This document shows, piece after piece, positions 38,392 through 47,605 of a stretch of DNA of 64,000 nt (its first letter is position 1; every line of letters begins with the position of its first letter). Source of the stretch: DATJGR01 sp963812255 (GTDB taxonomy: Bacteria > Pseudomonadota > Gammaproteobacteria > Pseudomonadales > Azotimanducaceae); contig CAWEUM010000005.1 of the NCBI GenBank assembly GCA_963812255.1, forward strand, positions 744,001 through 808,000, read 5' to 3'. A model generated the notes under the pieces. That model was not told the DNA's origin, did no database searches, and saw only the letters and a list, made by a program, of their open reading frames with translations. A program made the position numbers and the translations under genes.

Positions 38392-39137
38392 TGTTGTCCC
38401 GGATAGGCGCGCTGCAGGAACTGCATCTCGGCCAGCAGATGGCCCAGATGCTCGGTATGCAAACCCACGCGACCACCCCGCACGCTCCAGCCGTCGGGCG
38501 GCACACGCAATGTCGCCTCGGTCAACGTTGCGCAGATGTTGCGGCGCCATTCCGTCGACAAAGCCGCGCGATCGATCGCGAGACCGGCAGCGATCAGGCG
38601 CAACTCCGCGGCGGACGGTTCGAACAACTCGGGCGTGTAACCCCACAACTCGTCGATAGCGCGCTGCGTTCGATCGCGACTGTCACGCGTGCCGTCACCC
38701 AAACGCACGATCCAGTCGCGGCTACGGCGCAAGTGATACGTTGATTCCTTCACCGCCTTGCCGGCGATCGCGGCGAGCGAGGCATCGCGCGACTGCGCGA
38801 GCCGAGTGAGGAACGGTACATGGAACGCATCGACGAACAACTGCCGCACCATCGTGAACGCAAAGTCGCCGCGCGGCAGCTCGTTGATCAGCAGGTTCGT
38901 GAACGCGCGGCCGTCGCGGCCAAATGCGAAGTCGTCCTCGCTGCGTCCGTCATTCGCCAATTGCGCCGCGTAGTCGTAGAACATCCTCGCACGACCAATA
39001 TGGTCGAGGGCGACGTTCGCCAGCGCCAGCTCTTCTTCGAGCGTGGGCGCGTTGCTGACCCATTCGGCGAGGCGCTGCCCGAGAATCAGCGCATCATCGC
39101 CGAGCGCGAGCGCATAGCCGAAAACGTCGTCATCCAC
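38385..39137 (-). CDS. paaC: Phenylacetyl-CoA epoxidase structural subunit PaaC
   Basis: 250-residue ferritin-like protein, the non-catalytic partner of PaaA. It has LALGDDALILGQRLAEWVSNAP at the start, EEELALANVALDHIGRARMF, LPRGDFAFTMVRQ and STYHLRRSRDWIVRLGDGT, all PaaC hallmarks. It forms a heterotetramer with PaaA that ring-epoxidises phenylacetyl-CoA. Starts 12 bases after paaB and overlaps paaD. Confidence 0.95.
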   Translation of the reverse strand: MDDDVFGYALALGDDALILGQRLAEWVSNAPTLEEELALANVALDHIGRARMFYDYAAQLANDGRSEDDFAFGRDGRAFTNLLINELPRGDFAFTMVRQLFVDAFHVPFLTRLAQSRDASLAAIAGKAVKESTYHLRRSRDWIVRLGDGTRDSRDRTQRAIDELWGYTPELFEPSAAELRLIAAGLAIDRAALSTEWRRNICATLTEATLRVPPDGWSVRGGRVGLHTEHLGHLLAEMQFLQRAYPGQQW

Positions 39138-39149
39138 GGCTGTTATCCA

Positions 39150-39437
39150 CTACAGGTTGCTCACATCGTCCGGTACGTCGTAGAACGTCGCGTGCCGATA
39201 CGGCTTGTCGTCCTGAGGATCGTAGAAGCTTTCGCTGTCGCCTTCCTGCGACGCGACGATGTCGCGGCTCGCAACCACCCAGATGCTGATGCCTTCGCCA
39301 CGCCGCGTGTAGGTGTCGCGCGCGTATTCGAGCGCCTGTTGATGATCCTGCGCGTGCAGACTGCCGACGTGACGATGATCGAGTCCGCGCTTCGAGCGGA
39401 TGAACACTTCGAACAGTGGCATCGGTTCGTCGGTCAC
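39150..39437 (-). CDS. paaB: Phenylacetyl-CoA epoxidase subunit PaaB
   Basis: 95-residue small subunit. PLFEVFIRSKRGLDHRHVGS and WVVASRDIVAS are diagnostic. It bridges PaaAC heterodimers. The ATG overlaps the paaA TGA (ATGA), suggesting translational coupling. Confidence 0.95.
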   Translation of the reverse strand: MTDEPMPLFEVFIRSKRGLDHRHVGSLHAQDHQQALEYARDTYTRRGEGISIWVVASRDIVASQEGDSESFYDPQDDKPYRHATFYDVPDDVSNL

Positions 39438-40396
39438 GCGTTTGCCTCATGCAATTCATCTCGGCTTCCGTGCTTGACGCGATAGGCATGCATTGCGTCA
39501 CGCACCCATGCGCCGTTGTCATGCGCCCGCGCGTGATGGCGCAGGCGTTGCCGGTTGCACGGACCGTCGCCGCGGACGACGCGTTCGAACTCGGTCCAAT
39601 CGATCTGACCATAGTCGTAGTGAGACGTCGCCGCGTTCAAGCGCAGCTCCGGGTCGGGAATGCGGATACCCAGATAGTCGGCTTGCGGCACGGTCTGGTC
39701 GATGAATTTCTGGCGCAGTTCGTCGTTCGACTGGCGCTTCAGCTTCCATCGCATCGACTGCGCGGAATGGGCCGAATCGCCATCGTGGGGGCCGAACATC
39801 ATCAACGTTGGCCACCACCAACGGTTCAGCGCGTCCTGTGCCATGTCGCGCTGCTGTGCGCTGCCGCGACACAGTGCCAGCATGATTTCGAAACCCTGAC
39901 GGACGTGGAAACTCTCTTCCTTGCAGATGCGCACCATTGCGCGCGCGTAGGGTCCGTACGACGTGCGCTGCAGCGAGATCTGATTGACGATTGCCGCGCC
40001 GTCGACGAGCCAGCCGATCGCCCCGACATCGGCCCAGGTCAAAGACGGATAATTGAAGATCGAGGCGTATTTCGCGCGACCCTGATGCAATGCTTCGACC
40101 AGCGACTCGCGGGTAACGCCGAGCGTCTCGGTTGCACTGTACAAATATAGTCCGTGGCCAGCTTCGTCCTGCACCTTCGCAAGCAGGATGGCTTTGCGCT
40201 TCAGCGTCGGCGCGCGACTGATCCAGTTGCCCTCCGGCTGCATGCCAATCACTTCGGAATGTGCGTGCTGCGACATCTGCCGGATCACGTTGGCGCGGTA
40301 CGCGTCCGGCATCCAGTCCTTCGGTTCGACCCGGCCTTCGGCCGCGACGCGCGCATCGAAGCGGGCTTGCTGAGATGAATCATCGGCGGCCTGCAT
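39434..40396 (-). CDS. paaA: Phenylacetyl-CoA epoxidase catalytic subunit PaaA
   Basis: 320-residue ferritin-like diiron oxygenase that converts phenylacetyl-CoA to the 1,2-epoxide, the entry to aerobic hybrid degradation of phenylacetate. ISQHAHSEVIGMQPEGNWI-type sequence, KVQDEAGHGLYLYSATE with Glu-x2-His, and ICKEESFHVRQGFEIM with a second Glu-x2-His give the diiron ligands. The ATG at 40396 has GGAGG six bases upstream; the frame extends 16 codons further without that signal. paaG, paaZ, paaJ and the ligase paaK are not in the window, so the pathway must be completed elsewhere. Confidence 0.95.
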   Translation of the reverse strand: MQAADDSSQQARFDARVAAEGRVEPKDWMPDAYRANVIRQMSQHAHSEVIGMQPEGNWISRAPTLKRKAILLAKVQDEAGHGLYLYSATETLGVTRESLVEALHQGRAKYASIFNYPSLTWADVGAIGWLVDGAAIVNQISLQRTSYGPYARAMVRICKEESFHVRQGFEIMLALCRGSAQQRDMAQDALNRWWWPTLMMFGPHDGDSAHSAQSMRWKLKRQSNDELRQKFIDQTVPQADYLGIRIPDPELRLNAATSHYDYGQIDWTEFERVVRGDGPCNRQRLRHHARAHDNGAWVRDAMHAYRVKHGSRDELHEANA

Positions 40397-40455
40397 ATGC
40401 GCCTCCAGCGTAGTACGGCTCTGCTGTCGCGAATCATACGGCAATAAAACGCTGC

Positions 40456-42405
40456 CTAGTGCTTCGCCAAAAACCTCGACATCTCCGCCATCACCTTCGC
40501 AAGACGATCGGCGTGAGATTGCAGAAATCTCAGCGCGGACACCTGTGTATCGTCGCCGTGACGTCGCACGTCGGCGTCAAATCCGCCGGAGAGCGGGATG
40601 GTCGCGATGTATTGCGGATCGATGTACGCGAACCCGGACCACTTGGCCGCGACAACGTGATCACGCTGCGGCACCTCCGAAACAACGTCGACCCCCTGGC
40701 CGTAGTCCGTCGGCGGATTCGTCACACCGAGCGCGGGTAACAAAGACGGTACGATGTCCACGTGACTCGTCATCGCGTCCACCACGCGGGGAGTCTGTCC
40801 GGGCACTCGCATCACCAGCGGCACGCGCATCTGCTGATCGACGAACGCCGAACCGTGTCCCCAGTGACCATGTTCCAGGAATTCCTCACCGTGATCGCCA
40901 GTGACTACGACGATCGTGTTCGCGAGTAACCCCGCCGCGTCGAGATAGTCGATCAAACGCCCGATCTGGCTGTCGACGAAGTGCGCGGCGTTGACGTACC
41001 GATTCCACATCAACGCGATGTCGCGCTTCGGATTCATCAGCGCATAGTTCGCAACGGTCCCGAATGGCTTCGCGATGGCATCGCCAGCAGGAAACTGATA
41101 CGGCGCATGCGTGCTTTCGAAGAACAGAAAGCGCATGAATGGACGACTCGAGTTGCGATGTTCGAGGCTGGCCACGATGGCGTCGACGTTGTGTACGTCT
41201 CGATGCCAGAACACCGGGTCCTGCGAATATTCGTGACGACGGCTCGCCGGTACGCTGACGAAGATCGTGCGATCGAATTCCGGATACGAGAACTTCGCGC
41301 TGGTGAAAACATCGATGTCGTAGTCGAGTCGATGCAGTACGTCGAACAGTACCGGACTGCGCTGCTCCTCGAGGACGTGCGACCAGTAAGGCCCGTAAAG
41401 CGAGTAAAACATCGTGAACATACCCATACGGGTTCGATTGCCACCGCTGAAGTGATTCGTAAAGCGCAGATTCGCCGCGGCGAACGACCACAATCGGGGC
41501 ATCGTCTCAGGCGTCAACAGATCCCAGCGCATCGATTCGACCGCAAGCCACAGGATGTTCGGGGGCGGCCCGCCTGCATTCAGTCCGATCTGAATCGGTC
41601 GAAGCGGATATGCGAGGCGGCCACGCTTCGAGACCGCTCGAATCAAGGTCGGTACCGCTTCGATACCCACTCTCTTTGCAGCCGATCGAAACGTGACCGG
41701 CTGATAGAATGGAAACATGCCCGATGCGCGCAACACCACGCCATTGCCGGACAGATCAGCGTATCCGTACAAGCCTTTGTCGACCAGGATCACAGCGACC
41801 AGGCCGAGTGCGATCGCCCAACGCGTCCGTCGCTGCATCGAATGACGAATCGGCAAGCCGAGACCTCGCCGGCGGCGATCCAACCAATGGATGAAGACGA
41901 GGATCGTGCCGAAGAGTGCGGCCACCACGAACGAAACCGTGATCCAAGTAGCCGACGACGCCTCCAGCGACGCCAGTCCACCGGGCGTCGTGATCAGGTT
42001 CCATACGAAGCCGTTGATATGAAAGCCGTACAGCGCGTAGATTTTCGCGTCGGCGAGCACGACCGAGGCGAGAAACGTCGCGAGCACTGAGTATCCAACG
42101 CTCATCGTTGCCCGGAAACGCCGGCCGTGCGGTCGCGCGCGCTCGACATATGCCGTCAGCGCCGTGAATGCGAACAACGGTGACGCGATCATCAGCGCCT
42201 GATCGAGCCACGCGAAACACACGAACACGGCTTCGAGCCAGGTTGTCGGACGCCACTGCCAAGCCAACCCAGCCAGCGCGAGCAGTATCAACAGGAGCCC
42301 AACAACACTGGCGCGCCAAAACACCTCTGCAAGCCGAAGCGACGCAACGGGGCCAACCGGCGGTGGGTGCGCAGGCGAATCGGGTGCATGTATCGCAGTT
42401 GACAC
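40456..42405 (-). CDS. YejM/PbgA-like membrane protein with sulfatase-fold periplasmic domain
   Basis: 649 residues. Five hydrophobic helices in the first 220 (for example SVVGLLLILLALAGLAW and WITVSFVVAALFGTILVF) precede a large periplasmic alkaline-phosphatase-superfamily domain starting at PPNILWLAVESMRWDLL. HFSGGNRTRMGMFTMFYSLYG and TGDHGEEFLEHGHWGHGS match the YejM/PbgA (LapC) family. Five helices plus this domain is exactly the PbgA plan; E. coli PbgA senses LPS and controls LpxC turnover. Lipoteichoic-acid-synthase-like or phosphoethanolamine transferase roles are alternatives. Start is a GTG with GAGG seven bases upstream. A methyltransferase gene is divergent close by. Confidence 0.82.
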   Translation of the reverse strand: MSTAIHAPDSPAHPPPVGPVASLRLAEVFWRASVVGLLLILLALAGLAWQWRPTTWLEAVFVCFAWLDQALMIASPLFAFTALTAYVERARPHGRRFRATMSVGYSVLATFLASVVLADAKIYALYGFHINGFVWNLITTPGGLASLEASSATWITVSFVVAALFGTILVFIHWLDRRRRGLGLPIRHSMQRRTRWAIALGLVAVILVDKGLYGYADLSGNGVVLRASGMFPFYQPVTFRSAAKRVGIEAVPTLIRAVSKRGRLAYPLRPIQIGLNAGGPPPNILWLAVESMRWDLLTPETMPRLWSFAAANLRFTNHFSGGNRTRMGMFTMFYSLYGPYWSHVLEEQRSPVLFDVLHRLDYDIDVFTSAKFSYPEFDRTIFVSVPASRRHEYSQDPVFWHRDVHNVDAIVASLEHRNSSRPFMRFLFFESTHAPYQFPAGDAIAKPFGTVANYALMNPKRDIALMWNRYVNAAHFVDSQIGRLIDYLDAAGLLANTIVVVTGDHGEEFLEHGHWGHGSAFVDQQMRVPLVMRVPGQTPRVVDAMTSHVDIVPSLLPALGVTNPPTDYGQGVDVVSEVPQRDHVVAAKWSGFAYIDPQYIATIPLSGGFDADVRRHGDDTQVSALRFLQSHADRLAKVMAEMSRFLAKH

Positions 42406-42462
42406 CGGCGCGCCTCGACGATGACGCTACAACGGCGCGCAGCATATCAATCCGGAGGCCGC

Positions 42463-43113
42463 TTGCCCGAGATCATTGCCTACGACGCCGAGCGCGCCTC
42501 TGCGTATCGACGTCACCACCGCAAGAATCTGCGCACCCGCATCTCGACGGCGCGCGAGCGTCAGCTCGCTCGGCGTGCTCTCGCGACATTCGAAACGGCC
42601 GAGACAATACTCGACCTCGCTTCCGGCACGGGTCGCTTCTGGCCGGTGATCGATGCGCGCGCAGCGACTGTCGTCGCACTCGACAACAGCGAAGCAATGC
42701 TGCGCGAAGCGCTCGCGCACGGGCGGCCGAACCCTCACCGATACGCACTATGCGGCTCCGCATTTCAACTGCCGTTCCGCGATCGCAGCTTCGACGTCGT
42801 CGTCTGCATGCGCTTTCTGCACCACCTCGCGCATCGCGACGACCGCATGCATGCGCTGACGGGTATACGCCGCGTTGCGCGTCACGGCGCGGTAGTATCG
42901 TTGTGGATCGACGGTAACCGGCAGGCGCGCAGGCGCCTGCGTGAGCAGCAAATCGCTCCCTCGGCTGCCTCAGGCTTCGGCCGCCGCGTGTGTATCAGAC
43001 GCGAGACTATCGAACGCGACTTCATCGAAGCCGGATTCGCCGACCCGATCGATTTCGATTTCGCGCCGGGCCTGTCGATGTGGCGCATTTACGCGCTGCG
43101 CTGCGCCGGCTGA
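42463..43113 (+). CDS. Class I SAM-dependent methyltransferase
   Basis: Small methyltransferase, substrate unknown. Motif I is ILDLASGTGRFWPVID, followed by VVALDNSEAMLREAL (acidic residue binding the ribose of SAM), FRDRSFDVVVCMRFLHHL and a basic C-terminal region. I prefer the TTG at 42463, with GGAGG four bases upstream, giving 216 residues. An ATG at 42421 would add 14 unconserved residues and has no ribosome-binding site. It lies beside the PbgA-like gene in a divergent arrangement, so an envelope or lipid role is possible but unsupported. Confidence 0.78.
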   Translation: MPEIIAYDAERASAYRRHHRKNLRTRISTARERQLARRALATFETAETILDLASGTGRFWPVIDARAATVVALDNSEAMLREALAHGRPNPHRYALCGSAFQLPFRDRSFDVVVCMRFLHHLAHRDDRMHALTGIRRVARHGAVVSLWIDGNRQARRRLREQQIAPSAASGFGRRVCIRRETIERDFIEAGFADPIDFDFAPGLSMWRIYALRCAG

Positions 43114-43180
43114 TTTACAGATCCGCCATTGCGTTTCGAGGATTGCCCAATAAACTGTCCGGCTTTTGTCGGGAGTTTCG

Positions 43181-44053
43181 ATGTTGCAAGCCGCTCCACA
43201 GCAGAAGCCTCCGCGCCCGAAAGAGCTGACCTTCGATATCAACGGTCTACGCCTGACGGCCAAAGCATGGGGCGATCCCGCCGGCGCACCGACGCTGGCG
43301 CTGCACGGCTGGCTCGACAACGCCAACACTTTCGACAACCTCGCGCCGCTACTGCCGGAACTCGACCTCGTCGCGCCCGATTTTGCCGGGCACGGCTTCT
43401 CGTCGCACCGCGCCGCGGGCGTTCACTACACGTCCCTCGCGGATGTGCAGGATGCCCTCGCGATCGCGAATGATCTCGGCTGGAAGCGATTCAACGTCAT
43501 CGGCCATTCGATGGGGGCTGCAGTCGCAACTGAACTCGTCGGATTGTTCCCGGACCGGATAATGCGCGCGGTGATGATCGACGGGTTCGCGCACCACGAA
43601 GGCGACGCCACCGAGAGCGTACTCAGCAATCGCCGCGCGATCGAACAGATGCTCTCCGACCCCAAGACGCTACCGGTCTACGCCGATCTGGATGCGATGA
43701 TCCGCCGCGTGACCGAGGCCACTGATCAGAGCTGGGAAGCCGCCGCAACGCTCGTGGCGCGTGGACACAAGCTGGTCCGCGGTGGCTACACCTGGCGCAC
43801 CGATCCGCGCATCCGCTTCAGCACGCCACAGCGTCAGAATCATGATCAACTCGATGCGCTGATGGCACGCTCGACGGCGCCATCGCTGCTGATCGTCGCG
43901 AATCAGGGAGACCTATGGTATCGGCCCGGCATCGAGCGGCGAGCCGCGGTACATCCTGCGCTGCGTATCGAATACGTAGACGGTCCGCACCACGTCCACC
44001 TCGAGGATGCGCCGCGCATTGCGCGTCTGATCCGCGAGTTTGTCGTGCTCTAA
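43181..44053 (+). CDS. Alpha/beta hydrolase (serine-hydrolase-like)
   Basis: 290-residue alpha/beta hydrolase. LALHGWLDNANTFDNLAPLL (oxyanion region), VAPDFAGHGFSSHR, and NVIGHSMGAAVATELV with the nucleophilic Ser in G-x-S-x-G are clear. The acid fits LLIVANQGDLW and the His PHHVHLED. The style resembles the MEST/SERHL group. GGAG lies five bases before the ATG at 43181; the frame opens 15 bases earlier. It overlaps the convergent second hydrolase by four bases. Substrate unknown. Confidence 0.88.
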   Translation: MLQAAPQQKPPRPKELTFDINGLRLTAKAWGDPAGAPTLALHGWLDNANTFDNLAPLLPELDLVAPDFAGHGFSSHRAAGVHYTSLADVQDALAIANDLGWKRFNVIGHSMGAAVATELVGLFPDRIMRAVMIDGFAHHEGDATESVLSNRRAIEQMLSDPKTLPVYADLDAMIRRVTEATDQSWEAAATLVARGHKLVRGGYTWRTDPRIRFSTPQRQNHDQLDALMARSTAPSLLIVANQGDLWYRPGIERRAAVHPALRIEYVDGPHHVHLEDAPRIARLIREFVVL

Positions 44054-44955
44054 AGCGGCGTTTGCAAAGCTGTCAGCATCTCGTCGAGCGCTTCGATGAA
44101 TCGCTGTGGCTGATCGAGAAACACGTGGTGCTGCGCATCGGCGATCGCAGTTGCCGTGAAGTCCTGTGGCACCAGTTCGCGCATGTATTCGAGCGTGCGA
44201 TTCGAGAACAGCTCGCTGTTTGCACCATAAATGACGCCGAGTTTGCAGCGCAGCCCCATGTAGTCGTCGGCGAGACGCTCACCGCCCTTCAGCGTCACCA
44301 ACAGATCGTCATCGAATTTCCACGTCCAGCCACCGTCCGAGGCGAGCAGCGAGTGACGCGCGATGTACTCGAGGATGTATTGGTTGGCACACGGTTGCGG
44401 CGGTTGAAGCCGGAACCGAGTCAGCGCCGTCTCGCGGTCCGGATAGCGTTTCGCCCTGCCGCCCATCGGCGGACGATCCGGAATCGGCTCATCCGGATGA
44501 CGGATGCCCGAATCCACCAGCACCAATGCCGAGAAACGGTCCGGGAACAGGTTCGCCGCCTTGACGGCCATGTAGCCGCCGAAGCTGTGCGCCACGACGA
44601 TACTGTCGGGTCCGAAGCCGGCGTCATCCAGCACCTCGACAATCTCCGCAGCATACGTCGCCGAGTCGTATTCATAACGAAAATCCGAATCGCCCATTCC
44701 CGTCAGATCCATCGCCGCTACGCGATATCGATCTGCAAACGAAGGCGCGATGAAGTCCCACCAGTGCGAGTGCGCATTCATGCCATGAATGAACAGCAAT
44801 CCCGGCCCGCTGGTGCCTTGCCATCTGCGATAGGCCACATCGCATTCCTCGACCTCCACTCGCTGTTGAGTGGCTTCGGTCTCGACCGCCTGCCAGAACC
44901 AGTCCGGAACGGTGTTCGATTCAGATCCGGGCCGATCCCATCTGCTCATCGCCAT
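44050..44955 (-). CDS. Alpha/beta hydrolase
   Basis: 301 residues with LLFIHGMNAHSHWWDFIAP, AAMDLTGMGDSDFR, and VVAHSFGGYMAVKAA with the nucleophile Ser in HSFGG. The catalytic His is in AQHHVFLDQP. It follows the two acyl-CoA dehydrogenase genes on the same strand, 22 bases after the small subunit, so a thioesterase or ester-hydrolysis step in the same catabolic route is a fair guess. It overlaps the convergent hydrolase by four bases and is not obviously a recent duplicate of it. Confidence 0.88.
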   Translation of the reverse strand: MAMSRWDRPGSESNTVPDWFWQAVETEATQQRVEVEECDVAYRRWQGTSGPGLLFIHGMNAHSHWWDFIAPSFADRYRVAAMDLTGMGDSDFRYEYDSATYAAEIVEVLDDAGFGPDSIVVAHSFGGYMAVKAANLFPDRFSALVLVDSGIRHPDEPIPDRPPMGGRAKRYPDRETALTRFRLQPPQPCANQYILEYIARHSLLASDGGWTWKFDDDLLVTLKGGERLADDYMGLRCKLGVIYGANSELFSNRTLEYMRELVPQDFTATAIADAQHHVFLDQPQRFIEALDEMLTALQTPL

Positions 44956-44977
44956 GCCACCTCTACACCCACAACCA

Positions 44978-46108
44978 CTACAGCGATCCGAAGCGTTTCA
45001 AGTGATGATCGACGTTGCCGAACATCGTGTCGATCATCGTCAGCCGCTTGAAGTAGTGACCGATATTCAGCTCCTCGGTCATACCCATACCACCGTGCAA
45101 TTGCACCGCATTCTGTCCGACGAAACGACCGGACTTGCCGACCTGCACCTTGAACGCCGATACCGCTTTCTGCGCCTCGGGGCCGTATCCCTCGGCGAGC
45201 CGCATCGCGGCCATGAACATCAACGACTTCGATTGCTCGTATTCCATGAACATGTCGACCATGCGATGTTGCAGCACCTGGAACTTGCCGATCGGCTGGC
45301 CGAACTGTACCCGCGTTTTGCAGTACTCCACCGTGGCCTTGTACAACACTTCCATGCAGCCGACCGCCTCGGCACCGATCGCCAGCGTTGCCTCGTCGAT
45401 TGCCTGTTCAATGACATCGATACCCCTACCCACGCGCCCCAGCGCCGCCGATTTCGGCAGCGCCACGTTGTCGAGATGCACTTCGGATGCACGCAATGCA
45501 TCGACAGTCGGATAGTCGCGCCGGGTCACGCCAGGCGCGTCCTTATCAATCAGAAACAAGCTGATCCCGCCGCGGCTGCGTTGCTTTCCAGATGTCCGCG
45601 CCGATACCACCAACACATCGGCAGAGGGGCCATTGATGACGACGGCCTTGTGACCGTTGAGCACGTAGCCGTCATCGGTCTTTGTCGCCGTGGTCGTTAG
45701 ATCGGCCAGATTGAAACGGCCCTGCGGTTCGGCAAACGCAAACGCGCCCTGTAGCGATCCATCCACGATGCGCGCCAGATATTTTTCCTTCTGTGCCCGA
45801 TTGCCGGCGAGCCGAATCATGCCGCCGACGAGTACGATCGTCGGCACGAACGGTTCCACCACGAGGCCGCGGCCGAACTGCTCCATGATCAGCATCGTTT
45901 CGATCGGGCCCCCACCAAAGCCGCCGTCCGCCTCGGCGAACGGCACGCCGAGCCAGCCGAGTTCGGCATAGGTTTTCCAGTGATTTTCACTGAAGCCCTG
46001 CTCGGTTTTGACGAGCTTCTGGCGCGCGTCGAACGCGTAGTCGTTCTGAATGAAACGCTCGACACTGTCCTTCAGCAAGCTCTGTTCGTCGGAAAAGGAA
46101 AAATCCAT
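44978..46108 (-). CDS. Acyl-CoA dehydrogenase, small subunit of a heteromeric pair (PimD-like)
   Basis: 376-residue FAD flavoprotein of the acyl-CoA dehydrogenase family: GWLGVPFAEADGGFGGGPIET, FAFAEPQGRFNLADL, GHKAVVINGPSADVLVVSA, then LHGGMGMTEELNIGHYFKRL. It resembles small subunits of paired enzymes such as pimeloyl-CoA dehydrogenase or the FadE28/29 kind. The classic C-terminal YEGT glutamate is absent (TMFGNVDHH); a glutamate in IDEATLAIG sits where isovaleryl-type enzymes keep theirs. It follows the larger dehydrogenase after 68 bases. Chain length or ring substrate unknown. Confidence 0.9.
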   Translation of the reverse strand: MDFSFSDEQSLLKDSVERFIQNDYAFDARQKLVKTEQGFSENHWKTYAELGWLGVPFAEADGGFGGGPIETMLIMEQFGRGLVVEPFVPTIVLVGGMIRLAGNRAQKEKYLARIVDGSLQGAFAFAEPQGRFNLADLTTTATKTDDGYVLNGHKAVVINGPSADVLVVSARTSGKQRSRGGISLFLIDKDAPGVTRRDYPTVDALRASEVHLDNVALPKSAALGRVGRGIDVIEQAIDEATLAIGAEAVGCMEVLYKATVEYCKTRVQFGQPIGKFQVLQHRMVDMFMEYEQSKSLMFMAAMRLAEGYGPEAQKAVSAFKVQVGKSGRFVGQNAVQLHGGMGMTEELNIGHYFKRLTMIDTMFGNVDHHLKRFGSL

Positions 46109-46176
46109 GGATGCTCAACTCCCGTGCTTCTGGTCAGCCGTGGCTTGCGAACCCACGCGGTGGTAAACCCCCGTGA

Positions 46177-47379
46177 TCACAAACCCAGTACGGCCTTCGA
46201 AATGATGTTCTTCTGAATCTCGTTCGAGCCGCCGAAAATACTCGACGCGCGGCCATACAGCATTTCCTGCAATGCAGCGACCGCCCGCTCCGGTCCGACG
46301 GGGCCTTCGTTGTCAATCAAGTGCGGTGCCGGATACGGCATGCCATAGTAACCAAACGCTTCGATCATCAAGTCGGAAATTCGTTGGCCGATCTCGGTGC
46401 CGCGAATTTTCAGAATCGACGATTCCGGTCCCGGTGCACCGCCCTCCTCGATGCTCGCCAACGTGCGCAACTCAGTGACTTCCAGTGCCATCAGTTCGAT
46501 CTCGATCGCATAGATCTGGCGTTTGAACGCTTCCTGATCGATCAGCCGTCCACCGTCCTGCTGCGTTTCGCTCGCAATGCCCTTCAAGCGCCCGATGCTC
46601 ACTTGCGAGCGCGCCACGCCGGCGATGCCCGTGCGCTCGTGCGTCAACAGTCCCTTCGCGTACGTCCAGCCCTGATTTTCCTCTCCGATCCGATTGGCAG
46701 CCGGCACGCGCACGTCGGTCAATGTCACCGAATTGACGCTGTGCAGATCGCCGAGAATCCGGATCGGATGGACGTCGATCCCCGCCGTTTTCATGTCGAT
46801 CAGCACGAAGCTGATACCTTGCTGCTTCTTCGTCGCGTGCGGATCGGTGCGCACCAGGGCGAACATCCAATCCGCGCGGTGCGCAGCGCTGGTCCACGTC
46901 TTCGCGCCATTGATGACGTAATCGTCGCCGTCACGCACGGCGCGCGTCGTCAGCGCCGCGAGGTCCGAGCCGGCGCCGGGCTCCGAATAGCCTTGACACC
47001 ATTGCACACGCGCCTCGCGGATAGGCGGCAAATGCCGTGCCTGCTGCGCCTTGGTACCCCAGGTATACAGCACCGGTGCCAGCATCCGCGCGCCGAACGG
47101 GCTCATCTGCGGACAATCGGCGCGCGCCGTTTCGCGATCCCAGATGTAATGCTGCGTCGGCGTCCAGCCGGTGCCGCCAAATTCCACCGGCCAACTCGGC
47201 ACCGACCAGCCGCGCGCCACGAGCGCGTCGAACCAGCGGCGCTGCGCAAGCGGAATGGCCGACGCGAACTCCAGTCCACTGGCCATGGCGCTGCGCTCGC
47301 GCTCGGGCCAATGCGCATCGATGAACGCGCGCACTTCGGCTTGGAAATCGATATCGGCGCGGCGTAGCTTCAAATCCAT
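46177..47379 (-). CDS. Acyl-CoA dehydrogenase, large subunit of a heteromeric pair (PimC-like)
   Basis: 400 residues from the ATG at 47379. WPVEFGGTGWTPTQHYIWDRE, QGYSEPGAGSDLAALTTRA, NGAKTWTSAAHRADWMF and GRASSIFGGSNEIQKNIISK place it in the large-subunit type of pimeloyl-CoA-dehydrogenase-like pairs. In the last motif the usual catalytic Glu (YEGT) is Gly, while LLTHERTGIAG offers a glutamate in the alternative position. The frame extends 24 codons upstream without conservation. First gene of the run large subunit, small subunit, hydrolase, and divergent from a crotonase. Probably forms an alpha2-beta2 enzyme with the next gene. Confidence 0.9.
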   Translation of the reverse strand: MDLKLRRADIDFQAEVRAFIDAHWPERERSAMASGLEFASAIPLAQRRWFDALVARGWSVPSWPVEFGGTGWTPTQHYIWDRETARADCPQMSPFGARMLAPVLYTWGTKAQQARHLPPIREARVQWCQGYSEPGAGSDLAALTTRAVRDGDDYVINGAKTWTSAAHRADWMFALVRTDPHATKKQQGISFVLIDMKTAGIDVHPIRILGDLHSVNSVTLTDVRVPAANRIGEENQGWTYAKGLLTHERTGIAGVARSQVSIGRLKGIASETQQDGGRLIDQEAFKRQIYAIEIELMALEVTELRTLASIEEGGAPGPESSILKIRGTEIGQRISDLMIEAFGYYGMPYPAPHLIDNEGPVGPERAVAALQEMLYGRASSIFGGSNEIQKNIISKAVLGL

Positions 47380-47605
47380 CGAGCTGTCTTCACTGACTTT
47401 CCAGAAAAAGCCCGGAATGTTATGCCGCACCGCGCCGCGCTGACAAGGCAACCCCGAGGATCAGAACCGCCCTGCCCCCCTGCGAACCCGAGCCGCGATC
47501 TCATACGCCCGTCTGCGACGCTAATGCTTGCCGCGCGGTGAACCGTGGAAAACCCGGGGCAGTCAAGGCAACATAGTGGGCTCGCCCGCGCACCGGTCAA
47601 AACGT

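Noticed and set aside
37882..38646. 254-residue form of PaaD
   Set aside because: The first 85 residues lie inside paaC and are not conserved; the GTG at 38391 gives the normal protein.
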